Shown: piece by piece, positions 8,218-17,686 of the stretch
How the letters are laid out: every line of letters begins with the position of its first letter
Position numbering within the stretch: position 1 is the first letter of the stretch
Translations under genes and position numbers: made by a program
Notes under the pieces: model-generated
What the model saw: the letters and a program-made list of their open reading frames with translations, nothing else
Database searches by the model: none
Told to the model about the DNA's origin: nothing
From: Cellulomonas sp. Root930
Lineage (GTDB): Bacteria; Actinomycetota; Actinomycetes; Actinomycetales; Cellulomonadaceae
NCBI GenBank assembly: GCA_001429255.1
Contig: LMJI01000001.1
Location: 3,079,879-3,143,878, forward strand
DNA: 64,000 nt
Direction: 5' to 3'

Positions 8218-9080
8218 GACGCCTTGGCCTTGGCCTTCTTCGCCTTGGCCTTCGGCTTCTCCTCGTCCTTCGCCGGCTCCTCACCACGCGCGCCACGGGC
8301 CTTCTCCACGCTGCGCTGCAGCGCCGCCAGCAGGTCGACCACGTCGCCACCGCCGTCGGCGCCGGCCTCCTCACCAGCGGGGACGGGCACCGCACGCGTG
8401 CTCCCGGAGGACACCTTGGCCTCGATGAGCTGCTCGAGCGCGCCCGCGTAGCGGTCCTCGTACTGCGACGGGTCGAAGTCCGCCGCGAGCGACTCGACCA
8501 GGGACGCCGCCATCGCCAGCTCCTGCGGGCGCACCGACACGTCGTCCTCGAGGATCGGGAAGTCGGCCGCACGGACCTCGTCGGGCCACAGGAGCGTCTG
8601 CATGACGATCACGTTGTCGCGTACCCGCAAGATCGCCATCGACTCGCGCTGACGCAGCGCCACCTTCACCACCGCCACGCGGTCGGCCTGCTCGAGCGCC
8701 CCCCGCAGCAGCGCGTACGGCTTGGCGGCCGTCTTCTCGGGCTCGAGGTAGTACGTCTTCTGCAGCAGGATCGGGTCCACCTGGTCGACCGGCACGAACT
8801 CGAGCACCTCGATCTCGCGCTCCGTGGACAGCGGCAGGGACTTGAAGTCCTCGTCGGTCAGGACGACCAGCTCGCCGTCGTCCGTCTCGTACCCCTTGGC
8901 GATGTCCGACATCTCGACGGGCTCGTTGTCGATGCTGCAGAACTTGCGGTACCTGATCCGCCCGCCGTCCTCCTTGTGCACCTGGTGCAGCGTGACCTCG
9001 TGCTCCCCCGTCGCCGAGTACAGCCGCACCGGGACGTTGACCAGCCCGAACGCGACGGCACCCTTCCAGATCGCTCGCAT
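8214..9080 (-). CDS. ku: Ku protein of bacterial non-homologous end joining
   Basis: A 288-residue bacterial Ku starting at ATG 9080 behind GGAGG. MRAIWKGAVAFGLVNVPVRLY is the family's opening signature, and the core beta-barrel/ring domain runs to about residue 250. The C-terminal tail is lysine-rich (KAKAKKAKAKA) and probably binds DNA or the ligase. The Ku homodimer threads onto double-strand breaks and recruits the ligase/polymerase. The gene diverges from the ligase-polymerase pair across an 81-bp promoter region and is coupled to the downstream PHP gene. Confidence 0.96.
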   Translation of the reverse strand: MRAIWKGAVAFGLVNVPVRLYSATGEHEVTLHQVHKEDGGRIRYRKFCSIDNEPVEMSDIAKGYETDDGELVVLTDEDFKSLPLSTEREIEVLEFVPVDQVDPILLQKTYYLEPEKTAAKPYALLRGALEQADRVAVVKVALRQRESMAILRVRDNVIVMQTLLWPDEVRAADFPILEDDVSVRPQELAMAASLVESLAADFDPSQYEDRYAGALEQLIEAKVSSGSTRAVPVPAGEEAGADGGGDVVDLLAALQRSVEKARGARGEEPAKDEEKPKAKAKKAKAKAS

Positions 9081-9161
9081 GGCCGTGTCCTCCGTCGATG
9101 GCAGCAGGGCGTGTGGATGTTGACCGCGCCTCGCGCGACCTCCTATGGGCAGGATGGACCC

Positions 9162-10091
9162 GTGGAGCCCATGCTCGCCACCCCTGCGACCGGTCCGGCG
9201 GAGCTTCCGCGCGGGCCGGAGTGGGCGTTCGAGGTGAAGTGGGACGGCGTCCGGGCGCTCGCGGACACCACGTCCGGCCGTCTGCGGCTCTGGAGCCGCA
9301 ACGAGCGGGAGATCACCGTCGCGTACCCCGAGCTGGCGGGACTCGGTGCGGTCCCGGACGCGATGCTGGACGGCGAGATCGTCCTCATGGCCGACGGGAT
9401 CCCCTCGTTCACCGCCCTCGCGGAGCGGATGCACGTCCGCGAGACCCGCCGTGCGGAGGCTCTCGCTGCCCATCGTCCGGTGACGTTCCTGCTGTTCGAC
9501 GCGCTGCGGCTGGGCGGCGTCGATCTCACGGGCCGGACCTACGACGAGCGCCGGGAGGCGCTGAGCGGGCTCCCTCTCCCCGAGAACGTGCAGCTCTCCC
9601 CCGTGTACCCCGACGGCGCCGAGCTGTGGGAGGTCACGAAGGGACTCGGCCTCGAGGGCGTGGTCGCCAAGCGCCGGACGTCCACCTACGCGCCCGGCCG
9701 GCGCTCCCGCGACTGGGTCAAGGCGCCGCACCGCCGCACCCGGGCCGCGCTCGTCGGTGGCTGGCGCGAGGAGACGAACGGGTCGGGCCGGATGGGAGCG
9801 TTGCTCTTCGGTGCGCGCGACGCCCACGGGGCCCTGCGCTACCTCGGCCGTGCGGGCAGCGGGCTCACGGGCAGACGCGCGAGCGAGCTGCAGGAGCTCC
9901 TCGTGGCCCGAGCGGACTCGCCCTTCGACGACGAGGTGCCCCCGATCGACGCGCGCGGCACCCGCTGGGTCGAGCCGACCGTGGTCGTCGACACGCTCTA
10001 CCTCGCCAGGAACCCCACGGGTCGGCTGCGGCAGCCGGTCGTGCGGGCCGTGCGCACCGACACCGACGCCGACCCGTGGGAGCAGCCATGA
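9162..10091 (+). CDS. ATP-dependent DNA ligase (LigD ligase-domain type, stand-alone)
   Basis: A 309-residue nucleotidyltransferase ligase. Motif I is EVKWDGVRA, with K26 as the lysine that takes AMP. Further motifs include LDGEIV, LLFDALRL, EGVVAKR and DWVKAP, and an OB-fold domain occupies the C-terminal third. Start: GTG 9162 preceded by AGGATGG; ATG 9171 is a close alternative. It corresponds to the ligase domain of LigD but has no fused polymerase or 3'-phosphoesterase domain. The polymerase is the next gene, overlapping by 4 bp. It would seal ends held by Ku. Confidence 0.92.
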   Translation: MEPMLATPATGPAELPRGPEWAFEVKWDGVRALADTTSGRLRLWSRNEREITVAYPELAGLGAVPDAMLDGEIVLMADGIPSFTALAERMHVRETRRAEALAAHRPVTFLLFDALRLGGVDLTGRTYDERREALSGLPLPENVQLSPVYPDGAELWEVTKGLGLEGVVAKRRTSTYAPGRRSRDWVKAPHRRTRAALVGGWREETNGSGRMGALLFGARDAHGALRYLGRAGSGLTGRRASELQELLVARADSPFDDEVPPIDARGTRWVEPTVVVDTLYLARNPTGRLRQPVVRAVRTDTDADPWEQP

Positions 10092-10966
10092 CACCCGAAC
10101 GGCAGATGGTCGACGTCGAGGGCCGTCAGGTCCGGGTCAGCCACCTGGAGAAGGTCATGTACCCGTCCACCGGGATGACCAAGGCCGAGGTGATGAACTA
10201 CCTCGTCCAGGTGGCGCCGGCGATCCTCCCCCAGCTGAAGGACAGACCGGTGACCCGGATCCGCTGGCCCGGGGGCGTCGGCGGCGAGAAGTTCTTCGAG
10301 AAGAACACCCCGCGGGGTGCCCCGGACTGGATCCGTCGGCAGACCCTGCGCGCGGCACCCGGTGCCGAGGACGAGGGTGCGGAGCTGGAGCTGCCGTTCC
10401 TCGACGACCTCGCGGGCCTGGTGTGGGCGGCCAACCAGGGCGCGCTCGAGCTGCACACGCCGCAGTGGCGCGTGGGTCCGCGCGGGAAGATCCACAAGCC
10501 CGACCGGCTGGTGGTGGACCTCGACCCGGGCGCGCCTGCGGGGCTCGCGGAGTGCGCCGCTGTCGCGCACCTCGTGGCGGACCGGCTGCGCGAGGACGGG
10601 CTCGGGACCACGGTGCCCGTGACCTCCGGGAGCAAGGGCATGCAGCTGTACGCGCCACTGCCCGGGAAGCAGACCGTGCTGGAGGTCCGGCAGTACGCGC
10701 GTGACATCGCCTACGAGATCGCCGCCGCGCACTCCGAGCTCGTGGTCGCGGTGATGAAGAAGGACATCCGCGGCGGGAAGGTGCTCATCGACTGGTCCCA
10801 GAACCACCCCGCGAAGACGACCATCACCCCGTACTCGCTGCGCGGCCGGGAGGTGCCCCACGTCGCGGCGCCTCGGTGGTGGGAGGAGATCGGGCCGGGA
10901 CTCCAGCAGCTGACGCCCGACGACGTCGCACGTCGCCTGGCCGACCGCGGCGACCCCTTCGCCTGA
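10088..10966 (+). CDS. NHEJ polymerase/primase (LigD polymerase-domain type, stand-alone)
   Basis: A 292-residue archaeo-eukaryotic primase-superfamily protein of the LigD polymerase type, start ATG 10088 in an ATGA overlap with the ligase. VSHLEKVMYPSTGMTKAE is typical of the N-terminus. VVDLDPG provides two catalytic aspartates, and TSGSKGMQLYAPL and VLIDWSQN are conserved nucleotide and metal-binding segments. It adds nucleotides or ribonucleotides to fill gaps at broken ends. With Ku and the ligase it completes a split NHEJ system. No 3'-phosphoesterase domain is encoded with it. Confidence 0.93.
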   Translation: MTPERQMVDVEGRQVRVSHLEKVMYPSTGMTKAEVMNYLVQVAPAILPQLKDRPVTRIRWPGGVGGEKFFEKNTPRGAPDWIRRQTLRAAPGAEDEGAELELPFLDDLAGLVWAANQGALELHTPQWRVGPRGKIHKPDRLVVDLDPGAPAGLAECAAVAHLVADRLREDGLGTTVPVTSGSKGMQLYAPLPGKQTVLEVRQYARDIAYEIAAAHSELVVAVMKKDIRGGKVLIDWSQNHPAKTTITPYSLRGREVPHVAAPRWWEEIGPGLQQLTPDDVARRLADRGDPFA

Positions 10967-11053
10967 CCCGTTCGGATGGCGGCACCCGCCCACCTTTGAC
11001 ACGGTGGAGCCAGTCGGGCAGAAACCCCGCGCCCTCGACCGAAGGAACGCCCC

Positions 11054-11614
11054 ATGGTCTTGCCGAAGTACACCGTCCCGTCCCTCACCCTCCAGCAGGG
11101 AGCCGACGTCGCTGCCGTGCTCCAGCAGCGCCTGGACGCCCTGAACGACCTGGCGCTGACGCTCAAGCACATCCACTGGAACGTGGTCGGCCCCCACTTC
11201 ATCGCGGTGCACGAGATGCTCGACCCGCAGGTCGACGCGGTGCGGCTGATGGTCGACGCCATCGCGGAGCGGATCGCCACGCTCGGCGTCGCACCGGTGG
11301 GCACCCCCGGCGAGCTGGTGAAGAACCGCACGTGGGAGGACTACTCGATCGGTCGCGACAGTGCGATCGCGCACCTCGGCGCCCTCGACGTCGTCTACGT
11401 CGGCGTCATCGAGGACCACCGCAAGGCCGCCAAGGACGTCGAGGAGATCGACGACGTCACCAACGACCTGCTCGTGGGGCACCTGCACGAGCTCGAGCTG
11501 TTCCACTGGTTCGTCCGGGCCCACCTCGAGTCCGCCGGCGGGGTCCTGACGACCGGCAACGCACAGAGCGAGAAGACCGCCGCGCGGAAGGCGTCCGCGA
11601 AGGACACCGCGTGA
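11054..11614 (+). CDS. dps: Dps-family DNA-protecting ferritin
   Basis: A 186-residue four-helix Dps protein with its start ATG behind GAAGGAA. Ferroxidase ligands are visible in KHIHWNVVGPHF and HEMLDPQVDAVRLMVD. The C-terminal tail is rich in lysine and alanine (KTAARKASAK), suiting DNA binding. Dps dodecamers oxidise Fe(II) with peroxide, store iron and shield DNA in starvation or oxidative stress. The next gene begins inside its stop codon (GTGA). Confidence 0.94.
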   Translation: MVLPKYTVPSLTLQQGADVAAVLQQRLDALNDLALTLKHIHWNVVGPHFIAVHEMLDPQVDAVRLMVDAIAERIATLGVAPVGTPGELVKNRTWEDYSIGRDSAIAHLGALDVVYVGVIEDHRKAAKDVEEIDDVTNDLLVGHLHELELFHWFVRAHLESAGGVLTTGNAQSEKTAARKASAKDTA

Positions 11615-12798
11615 GTGCATCCCCCAGCGCCCGGCCCGTCGTCGAACCCGGCGGCGGGCCGGTGCTTCGTACCGCCCGACCAGGCGGCCCGTCCGGCGCC
11701 TCGACCAACCCGGCGTCGTCCGTGCCGCGCACCCACCTCGCCGCACGGATCGAGAGCGGGTTCGACCGGGCCGTGGCGCACCAGCTGCGCGGCCGGGGCT
11801 GGACCGTGCGGATCGAGCCGTACGCGGGGTACGGCGGCACCGGGTGGGTGCGCATCCTCGCCCGCACCCTCCTGGCCGCCCCGCACGTCCGCGACGAGGA
11901 CCTCCCGGGCGCCGGCGGGAGCGCGCAGGCCGGCTCGCGCTCGGCCACGGCGCTGCGCGGGTGGCGCAGCTTCGCGACCGCCCAGGTCTCGGGCGCCGAG
12001 CTCGAGGTGCAGGTCGGCGACCGGACCCACCGCGTGGTGACCGACCGCGGCGGGTACGTCGACACGATCCTCGAGTCCGACCTGGCCCCCGGCTGGCACG
12101 ACGTCCGGCTCACGACGCCCGACGGCGCCACGGCGACGGCGCCCGTCCACGTGATCGGACCTGACGTGCGGCTCGGCATCGTCAGCGACATCGACGACAC
12201 CGTGATGGTGACCCGTCTGCCCCGCCCCTTCGTCGCCGCGTGGAACGTGTTCATGCGTCACGAGAACGCCCGCGAGGCCGTCCCGGGCATGGCCCGGCTG
12301 TACGCGGAGCTGCGCGCGGGCGACCGCGAGGTCCCCGTGGTCTACCTCTCCACCGGCGCCTGGAACGCCGCGCCGACGCTCGCCCGCTTCCTGCGGCGGC
12401 ACCGCTACCCGGCCGGCCCCCTCCTGCTCACGGACTGGGGGCCCACCAACAGCGGGTGGTTCCGCAGCGGTCCCGCGCACAAGGTCGCCCAGCTGCGGCG
12501 GCTCTTCGCCGAGCTGCCGGACGTCCAGTGGGTGCTCGTCGGCGACGACGGCCAGCGGGATCCTCAGATCTACGCCGGTGCGGCCCAGCACTTCCCGGCG
12601 CGTGTCCGGGCGATCCTCATCCGGCAGCTGACGTTCGGGGAGCACGTCCTCGCGCACGGCGTGCCCGTGCCGACGACGGACCAGGTCCGGGCCGAGCAGG
12701 ACGCCGCCCGGCGCCCGGACGGTATCCCGGTGATCCAGGGCGAGGACGGCAAGGCTCTGTTGCAGGGCGTCCGCGAACGCGGCGTCGACCTGTCCTAG
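11611..12798 (+). CDS. App1-family (LNS2-like) phosphatase domain protein
   Basis: A 395-residue protein starting at GTG 11611, overlapping the dps stop by 4 bp. The N-terminal half contains a beta-rich segment (about 115-180). The C-terminal half carries a HAD-like DIDDTV motif at about residue 193, with further conserved STGAWN, DWGPTN and VGDDGQRDP segments. This matches DUF2183/App1, the phosphatidate phosphatase catalytic domain of yeast App1. The bacterial substrate is unknown, and coupling to dps is the only context. No signal peptide or membrane helix is evident. Confidence 0.85.
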   Translation: MSASPSARPVVEPGGGPVLRTARPGGPSGASTNPASSVPRTHLAARIESGFDRAVAHQLRGRGWTVRIEPYAGYGGTGWVRILARTLLAAPHVRDEDLPGAGGSAQAGSRSATALRGWRSFATAQVSGAELEVQVGDRTHRVVTDRGGYVDTILESDLAPGWHDVRLTTPDGATATAPVHVIGPDVRLGIVSDIDDTVMVTRLPRPFVAAWNVFMRHENAREAVPGMARLYAELRAGDREVPVVYLSTGAWNAAPTLARFLRRHRYPAGPLLLTDWGPTNSGWFRSGPAHKVAQLRRLFAELPDVQWVLVGDDGQRDPQIYAGAAQHFPARVRAILIRQLTFGEHVLAHGVPVPTTDQVRAEQDAARRPDGIPVIQGEDGKALLQGVRERGVDLS

Positions 12799-12802
12799 GT
12801 CG

Positions 12803-13009
12803 CTAGAGCCGCTCGGGGTCGTCCCACTCGTCGCTGCTGGCGATGGCCTCGTCGTCGGCCTCGAGCTCGACGGCGTGCAGCGAGCGCGGGGCGTGGTCGG
12901 GGTTGCCGCCGGAGCGGGCGTCGGCGGCATCGAGCTCGGCCTGGGCACGTGCGGGGTCGGCGAGGTGCTCGGCGGAGGGGTCGGACGTCAGGTCGCGGTC
13001 GCGGCTCAT
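12803..13009 (-). CDS. Small acidic hypothetical protein
   Basis: A 68-residue, strongly hydrophilic protein rich in Asp, Glu, Ala and Arg, ending EWDDPERL. Composition and third-base GC bias look coding, and it is convergent with the App1 gene with only 4 bp between the stops. It contains no cysteine, no membrane segment and no recognised domain, and is likely disordered. Function unknown. Confidence 0.6.
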   Translation of the reverse strand: MSRDRDLTSDPSAEHLADPARAQAELDAADARSGGNPDHAPRSLHAVELEADDEAIASSDEWDDPERL

Positions 13010-13122
13010 GCGTCGGTTCTACCGCTCGCGGTCCCCCGGCGCACGCGCGGACCAGCACCTGGTCCGGCGCGTCCCGCGCCTCGCACCCACCGGGACTAAA
13101 CGATTCACGCTCTGCTGCTCGT

Positions 13123-13136
13123 TCGAAGCGCTTCGA
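13123..13136. promoter_or_regulatory. LacI/CelR-type operator upstream of the GH74 gene
   Basis: TCGAAGCGCTTCGA is a perfect 14-bp palindrome with the GCGC centre typical of LacI-family operators, located 94 bp before the GH74 start. It has the size and layout of the CelR box of cellulase genes in Thermobifida (TGGGAGCGCTCCCA) but differs in the outer bases. It probably mediates induction by cello- or xylo-oligosaccharides. No LacI-family gene lies in this window. Confidence 0.7.
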
Positions 13137-13230
13137 TACGGTCGCGGCGGTCGTCGCTCGGCGTCGATCCCAGGGACCCCCGGCACAGCCGCCGGAGGCC
13201 CCTCACCGCCATCACGAAGGAGTGCTGCGG

Positions 13231-16014
13231 ATGTCCGCCCCCTCGCTCGTCGCTCGCACACCCGCCCGGCTCGCGGCCGTCGCCGCCGCCGGCGCCCTGG
13301 TCGCCAGCGCACTCGTCGCCGTCGCCACCCAGGAAGCCGCCCACGCCGCCGTCTCCCCCTACACCTGGGGCAACGTCGAGATCGTCGGGGGCGGCTTCGT
13401 CCCCGGCATCGTCTACAACCAGTCGGAGAAGGGCCTCGTCTACGCCCGCACCGACATCGGCGGCGCGTACCGCCTCGACCAGACCACGAAGCGGTGGGTC
13501 CCGCTGCTCGACCACGTCGGCTGGGACGACTGGGGCCACAACGGGGTCCTGTCGCTGGCCACCGACCCGGTGAACCCGAACAAGGTGTTCGCCGCGGTCG
13601 GCACGTACACGAACGGCTGGGACCCGAACAACGGCGCGATCCTGCGCTCGTCCGACCGCGGCGCCACCTGGGCCAAGACGACCCTCCCGTTCAAGGTCGG
13701 CGGCAACATGCCCGGCCGCGGCATGGGCGAGCGCCTGCAGGTGGACCCCAACGACAACCGCGTCCTGTACTTCGGCACCGAGGGCGGAAACGGCCTGTGG
13801 CGCAGCACCGACTCGGGCGTCACGTGGGGCAAGGTCTCCAGCTTCACCAACGTGGGCAACTACGCGCAGGACCCCAGCGACCCGAACGGGTACCTCACCA
13901 CCAACCAGGGCGTCGTGTGGGTCACCTTCGACCCCACGAGCGGCACCAAGGGATCGCCGACGAGGACGATCTACGTCGGCGTGGCCGACAAGGAGAACAC
14001 CGTCTACAGGTCCACGGACGCCGGGGCCACCTGGACGCGGATCGCGGGGCAGCCGACGGGGTACATCGCGCACAAGGGCGTGTTCGACGCGGTCGGCAAG
14101 CAGCTCTACATCGCGACGAGCGACACCGGCGGCCCGTACGACGGTGGCCACGGCGACCTCTGGCGGCTGGACGCGGCCACCGGCGTGTGGACCCAGATCA
14201 GCCCCGTGCCGTCCTCGAGCACGGACAACTACTTCGGGTACTCGGGTCTGACGATCGACCGGAAGGACCCGGACACGATCATGGCGGTCACGCAGATCTC
14301 GTGGTTCCCGGACATCCAGGTGTTCCGGTCCACCGACCGTGGCGCCACCTGGTCCCGGATCTGGGACTGGAACGGCTACCCCGACCGCACCCTGCGGTAC
14401 ACCCAGGACATCTCCGCTTCCGGGTGGCTCACGTTCGGCAAGCAGTCCGCGCCGCCGGAGACCAGCCCGAAGCTCGGCTGGATGACCGAGTCGTTCGAGA
14501 TCGACCCCTTCGACTCGAACTCGTTCCTCTACGGCACGGGCGCCACCATCTACGGCGGCTCCAACCTGACCGCGTGGGACACCGGCGGCAAGGTCGCCAT
14601 CTCCGTGAAGGCGCAGGGCCTGGAGGAGACCGCGGTGCTCGACCTGGCGGCCCCTCCGGGCGCCACGGAGCTGGTCTCCGGCCTCGGGGACATCGGCGGG
14701 TTCGTGCACACCGACATCACCAGGGCGCCGTCCGCCTACTCGGCCATCGCGCCGTTCATGGGCTCGGTCAACGGCACCGACTTCGCCGAGAAGACGCCGG
14801 CCACGATGGTGCGCGTCGGCTCCGGTGGCGCCGGCAGCTCCCACATCAGCGTCTCCACCTCCAGCGGGAGCTCCTGGTGGGCCGGCCAGGAGCCGGGCGG
14901 CGTGACGGGCGGCGGGAACGTGGCCATGAGCGCCGACGGCAGCCGCATCGTCTGGAGCGCCGACGGCGCGGGCGTCCACACGTCGTCGACGCTGGGCTCC
15001 AGCTGGACGAGGTCGACGGGCCCGGCCACCGGTGCCCGCGTCGAGTCCGACCGGGTCAACCCGTCGAAGTTCTACGCGTTCTCCGGCGGCACGTTCTGGA
15101 CCTCGACCGACGGCGGCGCCACCTTCACCGCCTCCGCGGCCACGGGGCTGCCGACCGCGGGGAACGTGCGGTTCGCCGCGGTCCCCGGACGGGAGGGCGA
15201 TGTCTGGCTCACCGGAGGGACGACGACGGGCACCTACGGGATGTGGCACTCGACCAACTCGGGCGCGTCGTTCACCAAGATCGCCGCGGTCGACCAGGGC
15301 GACGCCATCGGGTTCGGCAAGGCCGCTCCCGGGGCCGGCTACCCGGCGATCTACACGTCGTCCAAGATCAGCGGGGTCCGCGGGATCTTCCGCTCGATCG
15401 ACGCGGGCACCACGTGGGTGCGGATCAACGACGACCAGCACCAGTGGGGCTGGACGGGGTCGGTCGTCATCGGTGACCCCGACGTCTACGGGCGGGTCTA
15501 CGTGGGCACCAACGGCCGCGGGATCATCGTCGGCAACCTGACGGGCACCGACCCGACGACGTCACCGACGCCGACGCCGACCACCCCGACGCCGACGGCC
15601 ACTCCGACGGCGACGGCCACTCCGACGGCCACCCCGACGGCCACGCCCACCCCGACGGTCACCCCGACCCCGACTCCCACGCCCACGGTCCAGCCCGGCG
15701 TGTGCTCGGTCCTGTACACGACCAACGACTGGAACACCGGGTTCACCGCGTCGGTGCGCATCACCAACGGGAGCAGCACGGCGATCACGGGCTGGAGGCT
15801 CGGGTTCACGTTCCCCGCGGGCCAGCAGATCACCAACCTGTGGTCGGGCGCCTACACGCAGTCCGGGGCGACCGTGACGGTGACCAACGCCGCGTGGAAC
15901 GGCTCGATCGCCCCGGGCGGCAGCGTGGAGCTCGGGTTCAACGGGTCCCACACCGGGACCAACCCGAAGCCGGCCGCGTTCACGGTGAACGGCGCCACCT
16001 GCGCCAACGGATGA
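13231..16014 (+). CDS. Secreted GH74 xyloglucanase with PT linker and CBM2
   Basis: A 927-residue enzyme starting at ATG 13231 behind GAAGGAG. The signal peptide is about 40 residues (cleavage near AAHA-AV). Two seven-bladed propellers of GH74 fill about residues 42-775, with repeated STDxGxTW blade motifs. The catalytic aspartates are expected in RTDIGGAYR and GLGDIGGF, both present. A Pro/Thr-rich linker (about 776-825) leads to a CBM2 (about 828-927). It would hydrolyse the xyloglucan backbone outside the cell, either endo or at reducing ends. A CelR-like operator lies upstream and strong hairpins downstream. Confidence 0.94.
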   Translation: MSAPSLVARTPARLAAVAAAGALVASALVAVATQEAAHAAVSPYTWGNVEIVGGGFVPGIVYNQSEKGLVYARTDIGGAYRLDQTTKRWVPLLDHVGWDDWGHNGVLSLATDPVNPNKVFAAVGTYTNGWDPNNGAILRSSDRGATWAKTTLPFKVGGNMPGRGMGERLQVDPNDNRVLYFGTEGGNGLWRSTDSGVTWGKVSSFTNVGNYAQDPSDPNGYLTTNQGVVWVTFDPTSGTKGSPTRTIYVGVADKENTVYRSTDAGATWTRIAGQPTGYIAHKGVFDAVGKQLYIATSDTGGPYDGGHGDLWRLDAATGVWTQISPVPSSSTDNYFGYSGLTIDRKDPDTIMAVTQISWFPDIQVFRSTDRGATWSRIWDWNGYPDRTLRYTQDISASGWLTFGKQSAPPETSPKLGWMTESFEIDPFDSNSFLYGTGATIYGGSNLTAWDTGGKVAISVKAQGLEETAVLDLAAPPGATELVSGLGDIGGFVHTDITRAPSAYSAIAPFMGSVNGTDFAEKTPATMVRVGSGGAGSSHISVSTSSGSSWWAGQEPGGVTGGGNVAMSADGSRIVWSADGAGVHTSSTLGSSWTRSTGPATGARVESDRVNPSKFYAFSGGTFWTSTDGGATFTASAATGLPTAGNVRFAAVPGREGDVWLTGGTTTGTYGMWHSTNSGASFTKIAAVDQGDAIGFGKAAPGAGYPAIYTSSKISGVRGIFRSIDAGTTWVRINDDQHQWGWTGSVVIGDPDVYGRVYVGTNGRGIIVGNLTGTDPTTSPTPTPTTPTPTATPTATATPTATPTATPTPTVTPTPTPTPTVQPGVCSVLYTTNDWNTGFTASVRITNGSSTAITGWRLGFTFPAGQQITNLWSGAYTQSGATVTVTNAAWNGSIAPGGSVELGFNGSHTGTNPKPAAFTVNGATCANG
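15553..15693 (+). repeat. Pro-Thr linker microrepeats in the GH74 gene
   Basis: Hexanucleotide-like repeats of CCGACG/CCGACC/ACTCCG encode a (PT)n/(PTAT)n linker of about 47 residues joining the catalytic and CBM2 domains. Such linkers are often O-glycosylated in actinobacteria. The DNA repeats favour slippage, so linker length may vary between strains. Confidence 0.85.
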
Positions 16015-16017
16015 GCT

Positions 16018-16101
16018 GCGGGGTGGGTGGCGCGTGACACGGACCCGCCGCCACCCCGCTCCCGGGCCCGGCCCGCCGCACCGACCCCGCGGCGGGCCGG
16101 G
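16018..16101 (+). terminator. Tandem terminator hairpins after the GH74 gene
   Basis: The first hairpin pairs 16018-16026 with 16051-16059 (9 bp). The second pairs 16067-16079 with 16089-16101 (13 bp, perfect, 9-nt loop) and is the stronger. Together they isolate the GH74 gene from mqo. Confidence 0.8.
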
Positions 16102-16165
16102 ACCTCGGTCCCTTGACGTAAGGAAGATCACACGCTGACGGACGGAAGGTATCTCGACGTCAACA

Positions 16166-16171
16166 TACGAT
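16166..16171 (+). promoter_or_regulatory. Putative -10 element of mqo implying a leaderless mRNA
   Basis: TACGAT lies only 7 nt before the mqo GTG, and no Shine-Dalgarno sequence is visible. That spacing puts the transcription start at or next to the start codon, as in leaderless actinobacterial transcripts. The -35 region is weak. Confidence 0.4.
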
Positions 16172-16178
16172 CGAAAAC

Positions 16179-17663
16179 GTGCCAGAACGCGAAGAGACCA
16201 TCGACGTCGTCCTCGTCGGGGGCGGGATCATGAGCGCGACCCTCGCCGCGCTGATCACCACCCTCGAGCCCACGTGGACGGTCGAGATCCACGAGCGGCG
16301 CCCGGCTCTCGCCGAGGAGAGCTCCAACGCGTGGAACAACGCAGGAACGGGCCATGCGGCCCTCTGCGAGCTGAACTACACGCCCGAGCGGCCCGACGGC
16401 TCGATCGACATCGCCAAGGCCGTGACGATCAACGAGCAGTTCGAGCTGTCCCGCGAGCTGTGGCACCACCTGGCGACCCACGACCGCCTCCCCGGCGGCG
16501 ACGGCTTCCTGTCGACCACGCCGCACATGACGTTCGTGCGCGGCGCCGACAACGCGGACTACCTGCGCCGGCGCTTCGAGACGCTGCGCAAGCACCCCCT
16601 GTTCTCCGACCTCGAGTTCAGCACCGACCCCGCGCAGATCGCGCAGTGGGCGCCGCTGCTCGTGGACGACCGCGACCCGGCCGAGCCGATCGCGGCGACG
16701 CGCGCGGCGGCAGGTACCGACGTCGACTTCGGGCGGCTGACCCGCGCGATGATCGGTGACGCGGTCGGCCGCGGCGCGCGGCTGCACCTCGAGAGCGAGA
16801 TCACCCGGCTGCGCCAGAAGACGGACGGCACCTGGTCGCTGCGGGTGGCCGACCGGCGCTGGAACGGCCACCTGCGCACCCGCAAGGTCCGCGCACGGTT
16901 CGTGTTCGTGGGCGCCGGCGGTGGCGCCCTGCCGCTGCTGCAGAGCTCGGGGATCCCCGAGGCGAAGGGCTTCGGCGGGTTCCCGATCAGCGGGCAGTTC
17001 CTCAAGACCACCAACCCGCAGATCGTCGCCCGGCACCAGGCCAAGGTCTACGGCAAGGCCGACATCGGCGCTCCCCCGATGTCCGTGCCGCACCTGGACA
17101 CCCGCGTGGTCGACGGCGGCACCGCACTCCTGTTCGGGCCCTACGCCGGCTGGAGCATGAAGTTCCTCAAGGGCGGCTCGTGGACCGACCTGATCCGGTC
17201 GATCCGCCCGGGGAACGTGGTCCCCATGCTCGCCGTGGGTCTGCGGAACCTCGACCTGCTCCAGTACCTGATCGGTGAGGTGACCGCCACGGACACCAGC
17301 CGCCTGCGCACGCTGCGCGCGTTCATGCCGACCGCGCACCCGCGCGACTGGGAGCTGGTCACCGCCGGGCAGCGCGTCCAGGTGATCAAGAAGGACAAGG
17401 CCAAGGGCGGCGTGCTGGAGTTCGGCACCGAGCTGGTCACGTCCGCGGACGGCTCCATCGCGGGCCTGCTCGGTGCCTCCCCGGGGGCGTCCACGGCGGT
17501 CGCGACGATGCTCGACCTGCTCGAGCGGTGCTTCCCGGAGCGCTCCGACGCCTGGCAGCCGCGCCTGCGCGCCATGATGCCGAGCCTGGGTGGCGCCGCG
17601 TGGGACGAGTCGTTCGAGCTGGAGCACCTCGCGGACGACGAGCAGGTGGGGTCCGAGCGCTGA
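16179..17663 (+). CDS. mqo: Malate:quinone oxidoreductase
   Basis: A 494-residue FAD-dependent membrane-associated dehydrogenase oxidising malate to oxaloacetate and passing electrons to quinone. The Rossmann FAD motif is VVLVGGGIMSATLA. Other family segments include NAWNNAGTGHAALCELNYTP, DGFLSTTPHMTFV and the C-terminal LLGASPGASTAVATML. Length matches the family. The GTG start at 16179 has no clear ribosome site. It is a stand-alone gene, part of the TCA cycle of a respiring organism. Confidence 0.96.
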   Translation: MPEREETIDVVLVGGGIMSATLAALITTLEPTWTVEIHERRPALAEESSNAWNNAGTGHAALCELNYTPERPDGSIDIAKAVTINEQFELSRELWHHLATHDRLPGGDGFLSTTPHMTFVRGADNADYLRRRFETLRKHPLFSDLEFSTDPAQIAQWAPLLVDDRDPAEPIAATRAAAGTDVDFGRLTRAMIGDAVGRGARLHLESEITRLRQKTDGTWSLRVADRRWNGHLRTRKVRARFVFVGAGGGALPLLQSSGIPEAKGFGGFPISGQFLKTTNPQIVARHQAKVYGKADIGAPPMSVPHLDTRVVDGGTALLFGPYAGWSMKFLKGGSWTDLIRSIRPGNVVPMLAVGLRNLDLLQYLIGEVTATDTSRLRTLRAFMPTAHPRDWELVTAGQRVQVIKKDKAKGGVLEFGTELVTSADGSIAGLLGASPGASTAVATMLDLLERCFPERSDAWQPRLRAMMPSLGGAAWDESFELEHLADDEQVGSER

Positions 17664-17686
17664 CCGTGATGCGCGAGGATGGGGCT

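Noticed and set aside
15553..15693. Repeat array considered as CRISPR
   Set aside because: Hexamer-scale microrepeats with no spacers, in frame with a Pro-Thr linker.
17534..17545. CGGAGCGCTCCG palindrome resembling a CelR box
   Set aside because: It lies inside the conserved coding sequence of mqo, far from any promoter, and is explained by codon choice.
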